Source: Pseudomonadota bacterium (GTDB lineage: Bacteria; Desulfobacterota; Desulfovibrionia; Desulfovibrionales; Desulfomicrobiaceae). Taken from it: DNA of 64,000 nt. The first letter of the stretch is position 1. Each line of letters starts with the position of its first letter. Below are positions 1 to 8,903 of this stretch, piece after piece. The position numbers and the translations under genes were made by a program. The notes beneath the pieces were generated by a model, which saw nothing but the letters and a program-made list of their open reading frames with translations, made no database searches and was not told the origin of the DNA. The stretch covers positions 1 to 64,000 of the forward strand of contig JAEWKZ010000086.1 in assembly GCA_023393525.1 (NCBI GenBank), in the 5' to 3' direction.

Positions 1-38
1 TCCGGGCGGCGCCCGGGGGGGGGGGGGGGGGGATGGGA
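1..38. repeat. Hairpin plus 18-G homopolymer at window edge
   Basis: A short perfect inverted repeat (CCGGGC, 3-base loop, GCCCGG; about positions 2-16) is followed by an uninterrupted run of 18 G at 15-32. It lies immediately downstream of the sppA stop codon. Read on the minus strand, this is a C-run followed by a GC hairpin that could belong to the sppA terminator, but any T-run would lie outside the window. The homopolymer could equally be a sequencing or contig-edge artefact. Confidence 0.5.
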
Positions 39-1874
39 TCAGAAGAGGGACGCTTCGCACTCCAGGCTGCGGGCGTAGATGTGATTCGGGTCGGCAAAGC
101 TGCCCAGCACGCGGGCCTGGGTCTCGACCATGCCAAGGAGTCTGGAGATGGCCGGGGACTGCGGGGTGAACAGGGTTTGGGCCGACGAAAACACGGCCTG
201 GAGGAGTTTTTCGTGGGACGATGGCTCGCGCCGCAGCTCCTTGCTGTTGACCACGGTCAGCCCGGCCAGGCTGGCGGCGGTTTTCAAGGCGTCGTCCAGA
301 TCCCCGACCTGGTCGACAAGCTTGCGGTTCAGCGCGTCCTGGCCCAGGAAGACCCGGCCCTGGGCGGAAGTTTCGACTTCGTCCGGAGCCATTCTGCGGC
401 CGTTGGCCACGCGGGTGATGAAGAGGTCGTAGCCGAAGCGCAGCAACTGCCCGATGGCCCGTTCGCTCTGGGCGGACAGGGGGCGCAGCGGATTACCCAG
501 GTCGGCCAGGGGCGTGGTTCCGAAGCCGTCGGTGGTCACGCCCAGGTCCATGGCCGTGTTCTCGAAAGTGGGGAAGGCCGCGAAAATGCCGATGGAGCCG
601 GTCAGGGTGGTCGGCGCGGCCACTATGCGGTTAGCCCCGGCCGCAATCCAGTACGCTCCGGAGGCGGCCACGCTGCCCATGGAGACGACCACGGGCTTGC
701 CCGCTTCCTGGGTGCGGGCGATCTCCTGATGGATCTCCTCGGATGCCGCCGCGCTGCCGCCGGGGCTGTCCAGGCGCAGCACCACGGCCAGGACGGTGGG
801 GTCCTGACGCGCCTTCTGGAAGAGTTCGGCGATGGATTCGCTTCCGGTCATGTTTTCCGGCTGCTTGCCGGGCAGGATGGCTCCCCTGGCCCGGATGATG
901 GCGATGGTCTCCTTGCCGGCCTGGGGCGCGGTCCGGGACATGGCCAGATAGTCCTGAAAGTCGACCCGGCGCAGATCGTCGATCTTCTTTCCGGTCTTGC
1001 CGGCCAGCAGCTGGTCGAATTGGGTGGATGTCTTGATCTCGTCCACGAGCTTGGTGGTCACGGCCAGCCGCGCCGCATCGCCGCCCACGGCGTCGAGGCG
1101 GGTGTCGATGTTCTCGATGTAGGCCGTGATGTCTTCGGGGGACACGCTGCGGTTCTTGGAGGCCTCGGCCAGATAGGTCTGCCACAGTCCGCCAAGCCAC
1201 TCTCGTCCGGCTTCACGCGCCTCGTCGGACATGGATTCGCGCACAAAGGGTTCCACGGCTGTCTTGTAGTCGCCCACGCGGAAAACGTGGAAATTGATGC
1301 GCGTCTTGTCCAGCAGGCCCTTGAAATAGGTCTGGTACATGCCGAACCCCGTGATCAGCACCCCGCCCAGCGGATTGACCGAGACCGTGTCGGCATAGGA
1401 CGCCAGCAGGTACTGGCCCTGGGTGTAGACCATGGAATGCGCCAGCACGGGCTTGCCCGTCTCCTTGAAGTCCAGGATGGCCTTGCCGATGTCGAGAATC
1501 TTGGTGGTGTCGCAGCCCTGAAGGTCGCGGGGGTCGATGACCATGGCCAGGATCTTGGAATCCGTGGCGGCCCTGCGGATGGCGTCGATGACGTCCTGGG
1601 TCTTGGTCTCGTTCGGTTTGGCCGTTTCCCGGCCCATTTTCTTGAGTAAAATCGCGGCCGGTTCCGGGGCGCTGGCCTGTTCGACCAGGGCTCCGGCGGG
1701 ATTGACGACCAGGACGGAGTTTTGGTGCAGGGTCTCTTCCGTGTCCGAGAAAAAAGCTCCGGCAAGAATGACGACCACGATCAGGAAGAAAACGTTGGCC
1801 AGCACGTTTCTGGCGGTGGTCAGGATTTTCCACAGCATGCTCAGGATTGCTTTGATGCGGGCGAGTACTTCCAC
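39..1874 (-). CDS. sppA: Signal peptide peptidase SppA, 67 kDa type (protease IV)
   Basis: Membrane-anchored serine protease that degrades cleaved signal peptides. It is 611 residues long, close to the 618 of E. coli SppA, and has the duplicated long-form architecture. One membrane segment lies at about residues 23-42. The catalytic dyad is visible: Lys204 in YKTAVEPF and Ser405 in the motif GSVAASGAYW. I chose the GTG at 1874 because AGGAG sits 8 bases upstream. The internal ATG at 1838 lacks such a site and would remove residues before the membrane helix. It is the last gene of a minus-strand run after hypF, with only 14 bases between them, so co-transcription is likely. Annotation is firm; the start is probable. 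Confidence 0.95.
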   Translation of the reverse strand: MEVLARIKAILSMLWKILTTARNVLANVFFLIVVVILAGAFFSDTEETLHQNSVLVVNPAGALVEQASAPEPAAILLKKMGRETAKPNETKTQDVIDAIRRAATDSKILAMVIDPRDLQGCDTTKILDIGKAILDFKETGKPVLAHSMVYTQGQYLLASYADTVSVNPLGGVLITGFGMYQTYFKGLLDKTRINFHVFRVGDYKTAVEPFVRESMSDEAREAGREWLGGLWQTYLAEASKNRSVSPEDITAYIENIDTRLDAVGGDAARLAVTTKLVDEIKTSTQFDQLLAGKTGKKIDDLRRVDFQDYLAMSRTAPQAGKETIAIIRARGAILPGKQPENMTGSESIAELFQKARQDPTVLAVVLRLDSPGGSAAASEEIHQEIARTQEAGKPVVVSMGSVAASGAYWIAAGANRIVAAPTTLTGSIGIFAAFPTFENTAMDLGVTTDGFGTTPLADLGNPLRPLSAQSERAIGQLLRFGYDLFITRVANGRRMAPDEVETSAQGRVFLGQDALNRKLVDQVGDLDDALKTAASLAGLTVVNSKELRREPSSHEKLLQAVFSSAQTLFTPQSPAISRLLGMVETQARVLGSFADPNHIYARSLECEASLF

Positions 1875-1888
1875 GGGATGCGCTCCTG

Positions 1889-4189
1889 TTAGGGTTTCAG
1901 GACCAGGCGTCCGTAGGCGGCCTGGCCAAGCGAGATGCAGGCGTCGTTGGGCGGCAGGTCCCGGTGGGTCAGCACGGTCAGTCCGTGGTCGGCCAGGGCT
2001 TTGGGCAGCGCGGAGGCCAGGGTCAGGTTCTGCATCACCCCGCCGCTCAAGGCCACCGCGCGGCAGGAGCACTTTTCGGCCAGCAGGAGGCAAAGTCTGG
2101 TCAGGCCGTCCATGAGGCCCAAGTGGAAACGCCTGCTGATCCTGGCCGCGCTTTCTCCGTCGCGCCACTGGGCGTGGACCTGCGCGAACAACGTCAAGGT
2201 GTCGAGTTCCGCTATCTGATCATATTCGATAATGGGACAGGTATAAACACCTTTTTCATTCATGTCTTGTACGGCTTCGAGCCGGATCGCGGCCTGGCCT
2301 TCGTAGGAGATGCGCGCGCACAGGCCGAGCATGGCCGAGACCGCGTCGAAAAGCCGTCCGCAGCTGGAGGACAGGGGGGCATTGAGGCGCCGGTCGAGCA
2401 CCTGCCCGACCACCGTGTCGGCGGCGGCGAAGTCCGCGAGCCATGGCCACGGCGTGCCATCGGGGGAATGGACGCCAAGGGCGTGCAGAAAGGCCCGCGC
2501 CAGCCGCCAGGGCTCGCGCGTGGCCGCGTCCCCACCGGGCAGCATGACCTGTGAAAAGCGGGCCAGCCTCTGGTGCCGGAGGTCCTGGGTGTCCACCAGC
2601 AGCGCCTCGCCGCCCCACAGGGTGCCGTCGTCGCCCAGACCCACGCCGTCCAGGGCCAGGCCGATGGCCGGGCCAAGATGCCTGTTTTCGGCCAGGACCG
2701 CATGGATGTGCGCGAAATGGTGCTGAAGCGGCAGGCAGGGCAGGCCGGACTCGCGGGCGAAGGCCGTGCTCAGGAAATCAGGATGCAGGTCGTGAACCAC
2801 GGCTTCGGGAGTGACCTGCAGGATGTCCTGGAGATGAGCCTGGATTTCGCGAAAAAAGCCGTAGGCCTCCAGGTGCTCCAAATCGCCGATATGTTGCGAG
2901 ACAAAGGCCTGCCTCCCCTTGGTCAGGCAGAGCGTGTTCTTGAGCAGGGGGCCGACTCCGAGAACCACTGGGCCGTCCAGGGCCAGGTCGATGGGGGCGG
3001 GGGTGTAGCCGCGCGCCTTGCGGATGAATTGGGGCCTTTCGTTCACCACGCGCAGCACGGAGTCGTCGCAGCGGATCAGGATGTCGCGGTTGTGCAGCAG
3101 AAAATTCTCCGCGATGCCCCCCAGCCGGCGCAGCGCCTCGCGGTTGCCCAGGCAGATGGGCTCGGAGCTCAGATTGCCGGAGGTCATGACCAGGGCCGTC
3201 GGCCTGGCCCCGTGGCGCTCCAGGTCGTCGAAAAGCACGTGGTGCAACGGCGTGTAGGGCAGCATCACGCCCAGAAAGGCGGTGTCCGGAGACAGCCCCG
3301 GCGCGAGGCCCGTGTCCGGGCGTGCCCGGACGAGCACGATGGGCCTCTGCCTGCCGGACAGCAGTTCCTCCTCGGCCTCGCTCAGGACGCAGAGGGCTCG
3401 CGCCGCGTCCAGGTCGCGGACCATGATGGCCAGGGGCTTGTCCTGCCTGTTCTTGCGGTCGCGCAGCTTTTGCACCGCCTCCTGGCCGCGGGCGTCGCAG
3501 ACAAGGTGAAAGCCTCCGAGTCCTTTCATGGCCAAGAGCCTTCCCTGCATGAGGAGTCTGGCCGCGCTGCGGATGGCGTCGTCATTTTCGCACAACGTCC
3601 GGCCGCTGTTGTCCGTCAGCCACAGCTTCGGGCCGCACGTGGGGCATGCGTTGGGCTGGGCGTGAAAACGCCGGTCCAGGGGATTCTCGTATTCTTCCCG
3701 GCAGTCCGGGCAGAGCGGAAAGCAGGCCATGGATGTGGTGGCGCGGTCGTAGGGAATGGAGCGGGTGATGGTGTAGCGCGGTCCGCAGTTGGTGCAGTTG
3801 GTGAAGGCGTAGCGGTGCCTGCGGTTTTCGGGGTCGCGCATGTCCGCGATGCAGTCGTCGCAGGTGGCCACGTCGGGGCTGATGAGCACCTGGTGTCCAT
3901 GTCCTCCCGCGCTCTTGAGGATTTGGAAGGCGTCTTCGCCGGGCAGAGGATCGAGATTTTCCCGGTCCCAGGTCACGATGCGGGCCAGGGGCGGAATGGT
4001 GGCTTGAAACGTTTCTTCGAAGAGGCCCAGCTGTTCCGGCGCGCCCTGGACTTCGATGAGCACGCCTTCGGGGGTGTTCAGGACCCGCCCCGTGACCCGT
4101 GCGTGCAGGGCGGCCTTGTAGACGAAGGGGCGAAAGCCCACCCCTTGCACCCCTCCGGTGATGATCCATTTCCAGCGTTGCATGAGCAT
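1889..4189 (-). CDS. hypF: Carbamoyltransferase HypF (NiFe-hydrogenase maturation)
   Basis: HypF converts carbamoyl phosphate and ATP to a carbamoyl adenylate and passes the carbamoyl group to the C-terminal cysteine of HypE. This supplies the cyanide ligands of the NiFe-hydrogenase centre in the cytoplasm. The 766 residues show the full domain order: an acylphosphatase domain with GGVQGVGFRPFVYK near the N-terminus, two zinc-finger-like CxxC...CxxC units (about residues 108-190), a YrdC-like domain (about 200-390), and a Kae1-like domain with HHFAHIHAVLAEN. The ATG at 4189 has AAGGA 8 bases upstream. No other hyp gene or hydrogenase subunit is in the window, so its partners must lie elsewhere. 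Confidence 0.96.
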   Translation of the reverse strand: MLMQRWKWIITGGVQGVGFRPFVYKAALHARVTGRVLNTPEGVLIEVQGAPEQLGLFEETFQATIPPLARIVTWDRENLDPLPGEDAFQILKSAGGHGHQVLISPDVATCDDCIADMRDPENRRHRYAFTNCTNCGPRYTITRSIPYDRATTSMACFPLCPDCREEYENPLDRRFHAQPNACPTCGPKLWLTDNSGRTLCENDDAIRSAARLLMQGRLLAMKGLGGFHLVCDARGQEAVQKLRDRKNRQDKPLAIMVRDLDAARALCVLSEAEEELLSGRQRPIVLVRARPDTGLAPGLSPDTAFLGVMLPYTPLHHVLFDDLERHGARPTALVMTSGNLSSEPICLGNREALRRLGGIAENFLLHNRDILIRCDDSVLRVVNERPQFIRKARGYTPAPIDLALDGPVVLGVGPLLKNTLCLTKGRQAFVSQHIGDLEHLEAYGFFREIQAHLQDILQVTPEAVVHDLHPDFLSTAFARESGLPCLPLQHHFAHIHAVLAENRHLGPAIGLALDGVGLGDDGTLWGGEALLVDTQDLRHQRLARFSQVMLPGGDAATREPWRLARAFLHALGVHSPDGTPWPWLADFAAADTVVGQVLDRRLNAPLSSSCGRLFDAVSAMLGLCARISYEGQAAIRLEAVQDMNEKGVYTCPIIEYDQIAELDTLTLFAQVHAQWRDGESAARISRRFHLGLMDGLTRLCLLLAEKCSCRAVALSGGVMQNLTLASALPKALADHGLTVLTHRDLPPNDACISLGQAAYGRLVLKP

Positions 4190-4231
4190 GTGCGATGTCC
4201 TTGTGTGTTCAGTGGCCGCGCCATGGCCAGG

Positions 4232-5143
4232 TCAGCGCCGGTGCCGTCCCATCCACATGCGCTTGACCAGGCTTTTGAGCAGGATGTCCGGCCGGAACGA
4301 TTCCGGCTTGAGAGACGTCGGGAGAATGAACCCCGTCGCGTCGAAATTTTCGGGTCCGTCCAGAGGGTATTCCACTTCCCGCGCGTCCGATCCGGAAAGG
4401 CCCTTGTCCAGGCAATGCCGCCAGATGGGAAAGTGTTCTGCGCGAGCCCCAAGAATCATGGCCGCCGCCGTGTCCATGGCCACGGGATTGGCGCAGGCCC
4501 CCAGCAGCCCAAGCGGAAAGGGGTCTCCGGCGATGGGGCCGGTGCGGTGCATGGCCTCCACCGCGTCCATCAGGCTGACCGTGGGCGGCAGCACTTCCAT
4601 CAGCCCGCAGATCATGGCCGCGAAGCGGTCCTTTTTGTCGCCATGGCGGGCGTGCAGCCAGGCCTTGCGCACCCCGGTCACGCATCCGAACAGGTTCTTC
4701 ACCGCGCCGCTGAAGCGCATCTGCGAGTGGGCCTTGAATTTGGGGAGGTTGACGATGAGGTCGGCGTCCAGGGCCTCGGCCGCGACCCGCACGGGCACGC
4801 CCGCGCTCGTGGCCTTCACTCCTGTCCCGAGGGTGACGATCTCCACGCCGAGAGGGCGCAGCAGCGGGGGCAATCCGATGGCCTGGGCGATGGCCTGGGC
4901 CGTGCCGAAGGCGGGGGAATCCCCGACAATGGCGCGTGCGCCCCGCTCCAGGCAGTGTCGCGCTACGGCCGCGATGATGACGGGGTGGGTGCAGCACAGG
5001 TGCGCGCCGCGCAGGGCCACGAAATTGGGTTTGATCAGCAGCCGGGAACCGGAAACCTCCGGCAGCACGCAGTCCAGCAGTTCCGGAACCAGATTCGCGG
5101 CCAGGGAGTAGTCCGGAGCCTGCCTCAGAAAGACCTTAATCAC
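4232..5143 (-). CDS. DUF362 family protein
   Basis: About 303 residues of a DUF362 protein, visible from IKPNFVALRGAHLCCTHP near the N-terminus, the glycine-rich stretch around GDSPAFGTAQA, and the NLPKFKAHSQMRFSGAVKNL region typical of the family. Function is unknown. Many family members carry a ferredoxin-like domain, but this one has no CxxCxxC cluster. The GTG at 5143 is taken as the start. A TTG one codon upstream is also possible, and neither has a clear ribosome site. The start overlaps the 3' end of the rhodanese/ferritin gene, which implies translational coupling. hypF follows 42 bases downstream. Confidence 0.8.
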   Translation of the reverse strand: MIKVFLRQAPDYSLAANLVPELLDCVLPEVSGSRLLIKPNFVALRGAHLCCTHPVIIAAVARHCLERGARAIVGDSPAFGTAQAIAQAIGLPPLLRPLGVEIVTLGTGVKATSAGVPVRVAAEALDADLIVNLPKFKAHSQMRFSGAVKNLFGCVTGVRKAWLHARHGDKKDRFAAMICGLMEVLPPTVSLMDAVEAMHRTGPIAGDPFPLGLLGACANPVAMDTAAAMILGARAEHFPIWRHCLDKGLSGSDAREVEYPLDGPENFDATGFILPTSLKPESFRPDILLKSLVKRMWMGRHRR

Positions 5144-5972
5144 CAAAGAACCGGTTCAGGGCCTTGGTGATGACGCGGACATGGGCCTTTTCCTGTTCGG
5201 CCAGCAGCAGATAGGCCTGCACCGCCTCGGCGTCGCGGTCGCGCTTGGCCAGGCCGCGGTACAGGTCGTAGGCGTAGTACTCTATTTCGCAGGCCAGCTC
5301 CAGCAGCCGCAGCATGCGGTCTTGCGGGTCCTTGCCCAGGCGGGCCAGCCAGGCCGAGATGGGCTTGCCGCCTTCCATGATCCGTCCGTCCAGGCGTTCG
5401 AAGGTGTCCTCGAAGCTGTCGGCGACCGGAGTGGGGCTGTTCTTTTTCCAGTATGCGAAGATGCTGCGGGCATGGACCTCCTCCATGCCTCCAAGGTCCT
5501 GGACCATGTCCCCGAGTTCCGTGCCCTGGTATTCCCTGGCGAGATCCGTGTAGAATATCCAGGCCCCTTTTTCCATGTTCATGGCCCGGTACAGGGTCTG
5601 GTTCAGGGCCATGTCCCGGGGAAAGAGTTCCAGATGCGGGATGTCCTTCAACCCCTTGCCTTCCCAACCGGCGATGCCGCCGACGAGATTGTAGAGCACC
5701 CCCTGCCTGGGGCCTGCGTCCTTGATCAGGGCCGCGGCCACGGCGGACCTGCCGCCGGTTCGGCAGTACAGGATCAGGTTTTTCTCCCCGTCCAGCTCCG
5801 CCATGCGGCTTTCTATTTCGGGCAGGGGCACGAGCTGGGCGCCGGGAATGTGACCTTCGGCGAATTCCCCAGGCTGGCGCACATCGATCAGAAGGTAGTC
5901 GCGCTCCCTGGTCTTGGATCTGAATTCTTCGAGTTCATCCGGAAAGATATTGATCACTTGTCTGGTCATCAT
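5136..5972 (-). CDS. Rhodanese domain fused to a ferritin-like (rubrerythrin-type) domain
   Basis: A two-domain protein of 278 residues. The N-terminal rhodanese module (about 10-105) includes DVRQPGEFAEGHIPGA and the active-site loop CRTGGRS, with the persulfide-forming Cys70. The C-terminal part (about 125-278) is a ferritin-like four-helix domain with carboxylate/His motifs such as EEVHARSIFAYWKK, EIEYYAYDLY and AEQEKAHVRVI, which could bind a di-iron site. Such fusions occur in anaerobes; sulfur-transfer or oxidative-stress roles are inferred, not shown. The ATG at 5972 follows GAGGCGGG; the adjacent ATG at 5969 is equally plausible. It is first in the run with DUF362, hypF and sppA. Confidence 0.88.
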   Translation of the reverse strand: MMTRQVINIFPDELEEFRSKTRERDYLLIDVRQPGEFAEGHIPGAQLVPLPEIESRMAELDGEKNLILYCRTGGRSAVAAALIKDAGPRQGVLYNLVGGIAGWEGKGLKDIPHLELFPRDMALNQTLYRAMNMEKGAWIFYTDLAREYQGTELGDMVQDLGGMEEVHARSIFAYWKKNSPTPVADSFEDTFERLDGRIMEGGKPISAWLARLGKDPQDRMLRLLELACEIEYYAYDLYRGLAKRDRDAEAVQAYLLLAEQEKAHVRVITKALNRFFGD

Positions 5973-6124
5973 CCCGCCTCGTTTTGTCTCGTAATTGACT
6001 CTGGTGTCCCACCTGTACGGCAAAGACATTCATAAATCCAGACCCCTTGGCGGGCCGTGCCGGGCCGGAACGGACAGCTCCCGCACGCCGCGCCCCAAAG
6101 CGCGCCGCGCCGCGAAATTGCCAT

Positions 6125-6152
6125 TTGATTTTGTCATCATCCACGGTAGATA
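6125..6152 (+). promoter_or_regulatory. Possible sigma70-type promoter of manC
   Basis: TTGATT at 6125-6130 and TAGATA at 6147-6152 are separated by 16 bases and lie 46 bases before the manC start, in the least GC-rich part of the divergent intergenic region. This is a motif match only. Confidence 0.35.
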
Positions 6153-6197
6153 AGCCGGGTCCTGATGCGTTCACTATTTCTCTTCCTGGAGTGGAAC

Positions 6198-7607
6198 ATG
6201 ATCATCCCCGTCATTTTGGCCGGAGGGTCCGGCACGAGACTGTGGCCCCTGTCCCGTAAACTCTACCCCAAGCAGCTGCTGCCGCTCATCGACGACCGCA
6301 CTCTGGTCCAGAACACCCTCCTGCGCTTGCAGGGCCTGGACGGGGTCACCGACCCCATCATCATCTGCAACGAAGAGCACCGCTTCATCATCGCCGAGCA
6401 GATGCGGGCCATGGGCGTGTCACCGGCCGCGATCATTCTGGAACCCGTGGGCAGGAACACCGCCCCGGCCGTGGCCATCGCGGCCCTGCAGGCCCTGGTC
6501 GCGGACCCGGAGGCGGTGCTCCTCGTCCTGCCCGCGGACCATCTCATCGCCGACCCGGCGCAGTTTCACGCTGCCGTGCGCCAGGCCGTGGCCCACGCGG
6601 CCACGGATCATCTGGTCACCTTCGGCATCGTTCCCACGGCTCCCGAGACCGGCTACGGGTACATTCTGCAGGGTCCGGCCCTGGAAGGCTCGACGGCCCG
6701 CGTCATAGAGCGCTTCGTGGAAAAGCCCGATCTGGCGACGGCCGAGGGCTATGTCGCCTCGGGTCAGTATTTCTGGAATTCGGGCATGTTCGTGTTCCGG
6801 GCGCGCGCCGTGCTGACTGAGCTGGAACGCTTCGCCCCGGCCATCGTGGAGTCGTGCCGCAAGGCCCTGGAACAGGCCGGAAGGGATCTGGATTTTCTGC
6901 GCCTGGACCGCGACGCCTTCGCCGCCTGCCCCGAGGACTCCGTGGACTACGCTGTCATGGAACAGACGGAGCGGGGCGTCATGGTGCCCCTGTCCTGCGG
7001 CTGGAACGACCTGGGATCCTGGGACGCCCTGTGGCAGGCCGGAGACAAGGATGAAAGCGGCAACGTGACCAGGGGGGATGTGGTGCTCTGCGACGTGCGC
7101 GATTCCTACCTCCACGCCGAGACGCGCCTTTTGGCCGCCGTGGGGCTTGAGAATCACATCGTGGTCGAGACCTCCGACGCGGTGCTGATCTCCCCGCGCG
7201 ACCGGGTGCAGGAAGTCAAGAAGATCGTGGACAAGCTCAAGGCCGAGAACCGCATCGAGGCCGTGTCCCACAAGAAGGTCTTCCGTCCCTGGGGCCACTA
7301 CGAGTCCATCGGCGACGGCGCGCGCTACCAGGTCAAGCGCATCGTGGTCACGCCGGGACAGGTCTTGTCGTTGCAAAAGCATTTCCACCGCGCCGAGCAC
7401 TGGGTCGTGGTCCAGGGCACCGCGGTGGTGACCCGGGACAGCGAGGACATCCTGCTGCGCGAGAACGAATCCGTGTACCTGCCGCTCGGCGCGGTGCACC
7501 GCCTGGCCAATCCGGGCAAGATCCCGCTGGAGCTCATCGAGGTGCAGGTGGGAAGCTATCTCGGGGAAGACGATATCGTCCGCTTCGAAGACCTCTACGG
7601 TCGGTAA
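6198..7607 (+). CDS. manC: Mannose-1-phosphate guanylyltransferase / mannose-6-phosphate isomerase (type II, bifunctional)
   Basis: Makes GDP-mannose from mannose-1-phosphate and GTP, and through its C-terminal domain interconverts fructose-6-P and mannose-6-P. The products feed surface-polysaccharide synthesis. The 469 residues start with the nucleotidyltransferase signature GGSGTRLWPLSRKLYPKQ. Central motifs include FVEKPD and the NSGMFVFRA stretch. The C-terminal cupin (from about residue 355) begins RPWGHYESIGDGARYQVKR and contains SLQKHFHRAEHW. The ATG at 6198 has GGAG 7 bases upstream; the in-frame ATG at 6165 does not. It stands alone and divergent from the rhodanese operon, with a palindromic repeat starting at its stop codon. 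Confidence 0.95.
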   Translation: MIIPVILAGGSGTRLWPLSRKLYPKQLLPLIDDRTLVQNTLLRLQGLDGVTDPIIICNEEHRFIIAEQMRAMGVSPAAIILEPVGRNTAPAVAIAALQALVADPEAVLLVLPADHLIADPAQFHAAVRQAVAHAATDHLVTFGIVPTAPETGYGYILQGPALEGSTARVIERFVEKPDLATAEGYVASGQYFWNSGMFVFRARAVLTELERFAPAIVESCRKALEQAGRDLDFLRLDRDAFAACPEDSVDYAVMEQTERGVMVPLSCGWNDLGSWDALWQAGDKDESGNVTRGDVVLCDVRDSYLHAETRLLAAVGLENHIVVETSDAVLISPRDRVQEVKKIVDKLKAENRIEAVSHKKVFRPWGHYESIGDGARYQVKRIVVTPGQVLSLQKHFHRAEHWVVVQGTAVVTRDSEDILLRENESVYLPLGAVHRLANPGKIPLELIEVQVGSYLGEDDIVRFEDLYGR

Positions 7608-7729
7608 GGGGCTGGGAAGGTCCGATTGCTGCGTCGCCGCGAGAAAAAACGGAGTCTCATGTAGTCGGCTACACTTCGGCTCCGGTTTTTCTCGCGCTCC
7701 TTGCACTCGAACCTTCCCTGCCCCTTACC
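7603..7729. repeat. Nested palindromic repeat, copy 1
   Basis: Three nested inverted repeats. The outer arms at 7603-7621 and 7711-7729 are 19 bases with one mismatch. The inner arms at 7638-7654 and 7680-7696 are 17 bases with one mismatch and carry an A6/T5 tract. A tip hairpin TGTAG-tcgg-CTACA lies at 7660-7673. The left outer arm includes the manC stop codon. The layout and words such as CTGCGTCGC, ATGTAG, TACACT and CCTTGCA recur in the element at 54409-54533, so this is a dispersed family and not a simple terminator. It may still end transcription. Confidence 0.85.
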
Positions 7730-7756
7730 CCCAGGACCGTGGGGCTGCTTTTTTGG
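7727..7756 (+). terminator. Possible terminator after manC
   Basis: CCCC, an 8-base loop and GGGG followed by CTGC and six T, directly after the palindromic repeat. The stem is short, so the call is tentative. Confidence 0.4.
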
Positions 7757-7856
7757 GGGAGATTTTGGCGGCCTTGCGGTCGAATCTTGCCAGTCCCTTG
7801 CCGTGAGGGTCGTGGAGTGTTTGAGTAGAGATATGGATATGGTTCATGGGAGAAAT

Positions 7857-8903
7857 ATGATATTCCGTTTCGCCGTGGCTCTTTGCACATGCCTTGTTTT
7901 CGCAGCCTGCTCCGACTCGCCTTCGGATTCTCCTGCCCTCGAAACGCCGGTCCCCGGAGCATCCGTTCACGTGGTCGACGTCAAGGTCGAGGAGGTCGCG
8001 TCCGTGACCATGAGCGACGTGCTGGTTCTGCCCGGGCAGACGCAGGCTCTGCATGACGTACGTCTGGCCGCGCAGCGGGGCGGGGTGGTCGAGTGGGCCG
8101 GTGTGACCGAGGGGGACGTCGTCCGCGCGGGCCAACCCATCGCCCGCATCGACCTTACGGCTCTCGGGGCCGCCCTGGACCGGGCGCGGGCGAACCTGGG
8201 CCTGGCCGAGGATCAGGTGCGCCGCAGGAGCGACCTCTATGCCAGGGGCGTCTTGGCCAAAGAAGAGCTTGATCAGGCGCGCAACGAGCTGACTTCGGCG
8301 CGGACGCGTCTGCGCGAGGCCGAGGTGGACTACGACCATGGCACCGTCACCTCGACCCTGGACGGAGTGGTCAATGCCCTTCACGTCGATCCCGGGGAAT
8401 TCGTGGGCGAGGGCGATCCCGTGGCGGATATCGTCGACGCGGCGACCATGCGCGTCAACTTCGACGTGCCGGAGGGGGACGTGCGCTTTCTGGCTCAGGG
8501 GCAGGACGTGACGGTGCATGTAGACGCCTATCCCGAAAGACGGTGGGCGGGGAGGATCGATTTCGTGGCCTGGAAGGCCGACCCCGCGACGCGCACGTTT
8601 CAGGTCCGCGTGGTGGTGGACAACGCGGACGGCCATATACGGCCCGGCATGATCGCGCGCGGGGCGTTCCTGCGCCGGCTGATCGAGGGCGCGGTGACCG
8701 CGCCGCTCTTCACCGTGCAGGACAAGGGCGGGGAGCGGATCGTTTTCGTGGAACGGGACGGAACGGCCTTTGCCCGCACTGTCGCCCTCGGAGTCATCGA
8801 GGGTGACCGCGTGCAGGTGCTTGAAGGCCTCGAGCCCGGCGACAGGCTGATCGTGGCCGGGCATGCGGAAGTCGAGGACGGCACCAGGGTGAACGTGCGA
8901 TGA
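7857..8903 (+). CDS. RND efflux periplasmic adaptor (membrane fusion protein), lipoprotein
   Basis: Periplasmic adaptor linking an RND pump to an outer-membrane channel. The 348-residue protein starts MIFRFAVALCTCLVFAAC, a lipoprotein signal with the lipidated Cys at residue 18. A biotinyl/lipoyl-like half motif follows (VVEWAGVTEGDVVRAGQPIA), then a coiled-coil hairpin (about 95-155), the second lipoyl half (TSTLDGVVNALHVDPGEFVG), and beta-barrel and proximal domains. I chose the ATG at 7857 because GGGAG precedes it and it gives a clean signal peptide. In-frame ATGs at 7833 and 7839 are alternatives. It overlaps the pump gene by 4 bases. No outer-membrane factor gene is nearby, and the substrate is unknown. 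Confidence 0.9.
   Translation: MIFRFAVALCTCLVFAACSDSPSDSPALETPVPGASVHVVDVKVEEVASVTMSDVLVLPGQTQALHDVRLAAQRGGVVEWAGVTEGDVVRAGQPIARIDLTALGAALDRARANLGLAEDQVRRRSDLYARGVLAKEELDQARNELTSARTRLREAEVDYDHGTVTSTLDGVVNALHVDPGEFVGEGDPVADIVDAATMRVNFDVPEGDVRFLAQGQDVTVHVDAYPERRWAGRIDFVAWKADPATRTFQVRVVVDNADGHIRPGMIARGAFLRRLIEGAVTAPLFTVQDKGGERIVFVERDGTAFARTVALGVIEGDRVQVLEGLEPGDRLIVAGHAEVEDGTRVNVR

Noticed and set aside
2573..5170. Open frame of 865 codons antisense to hypF and the DUF362 gene
   Set aside because: A shadow of two convincing minus-strand genes with no protein-family features.
7701..7856. Longer start for the RND adaptor within the palindromic repeat
   Set aside because: It would place the lipoprotein signal inside the chain; the ATG at 7857 has a ribosome site and gives a proper lipobox.
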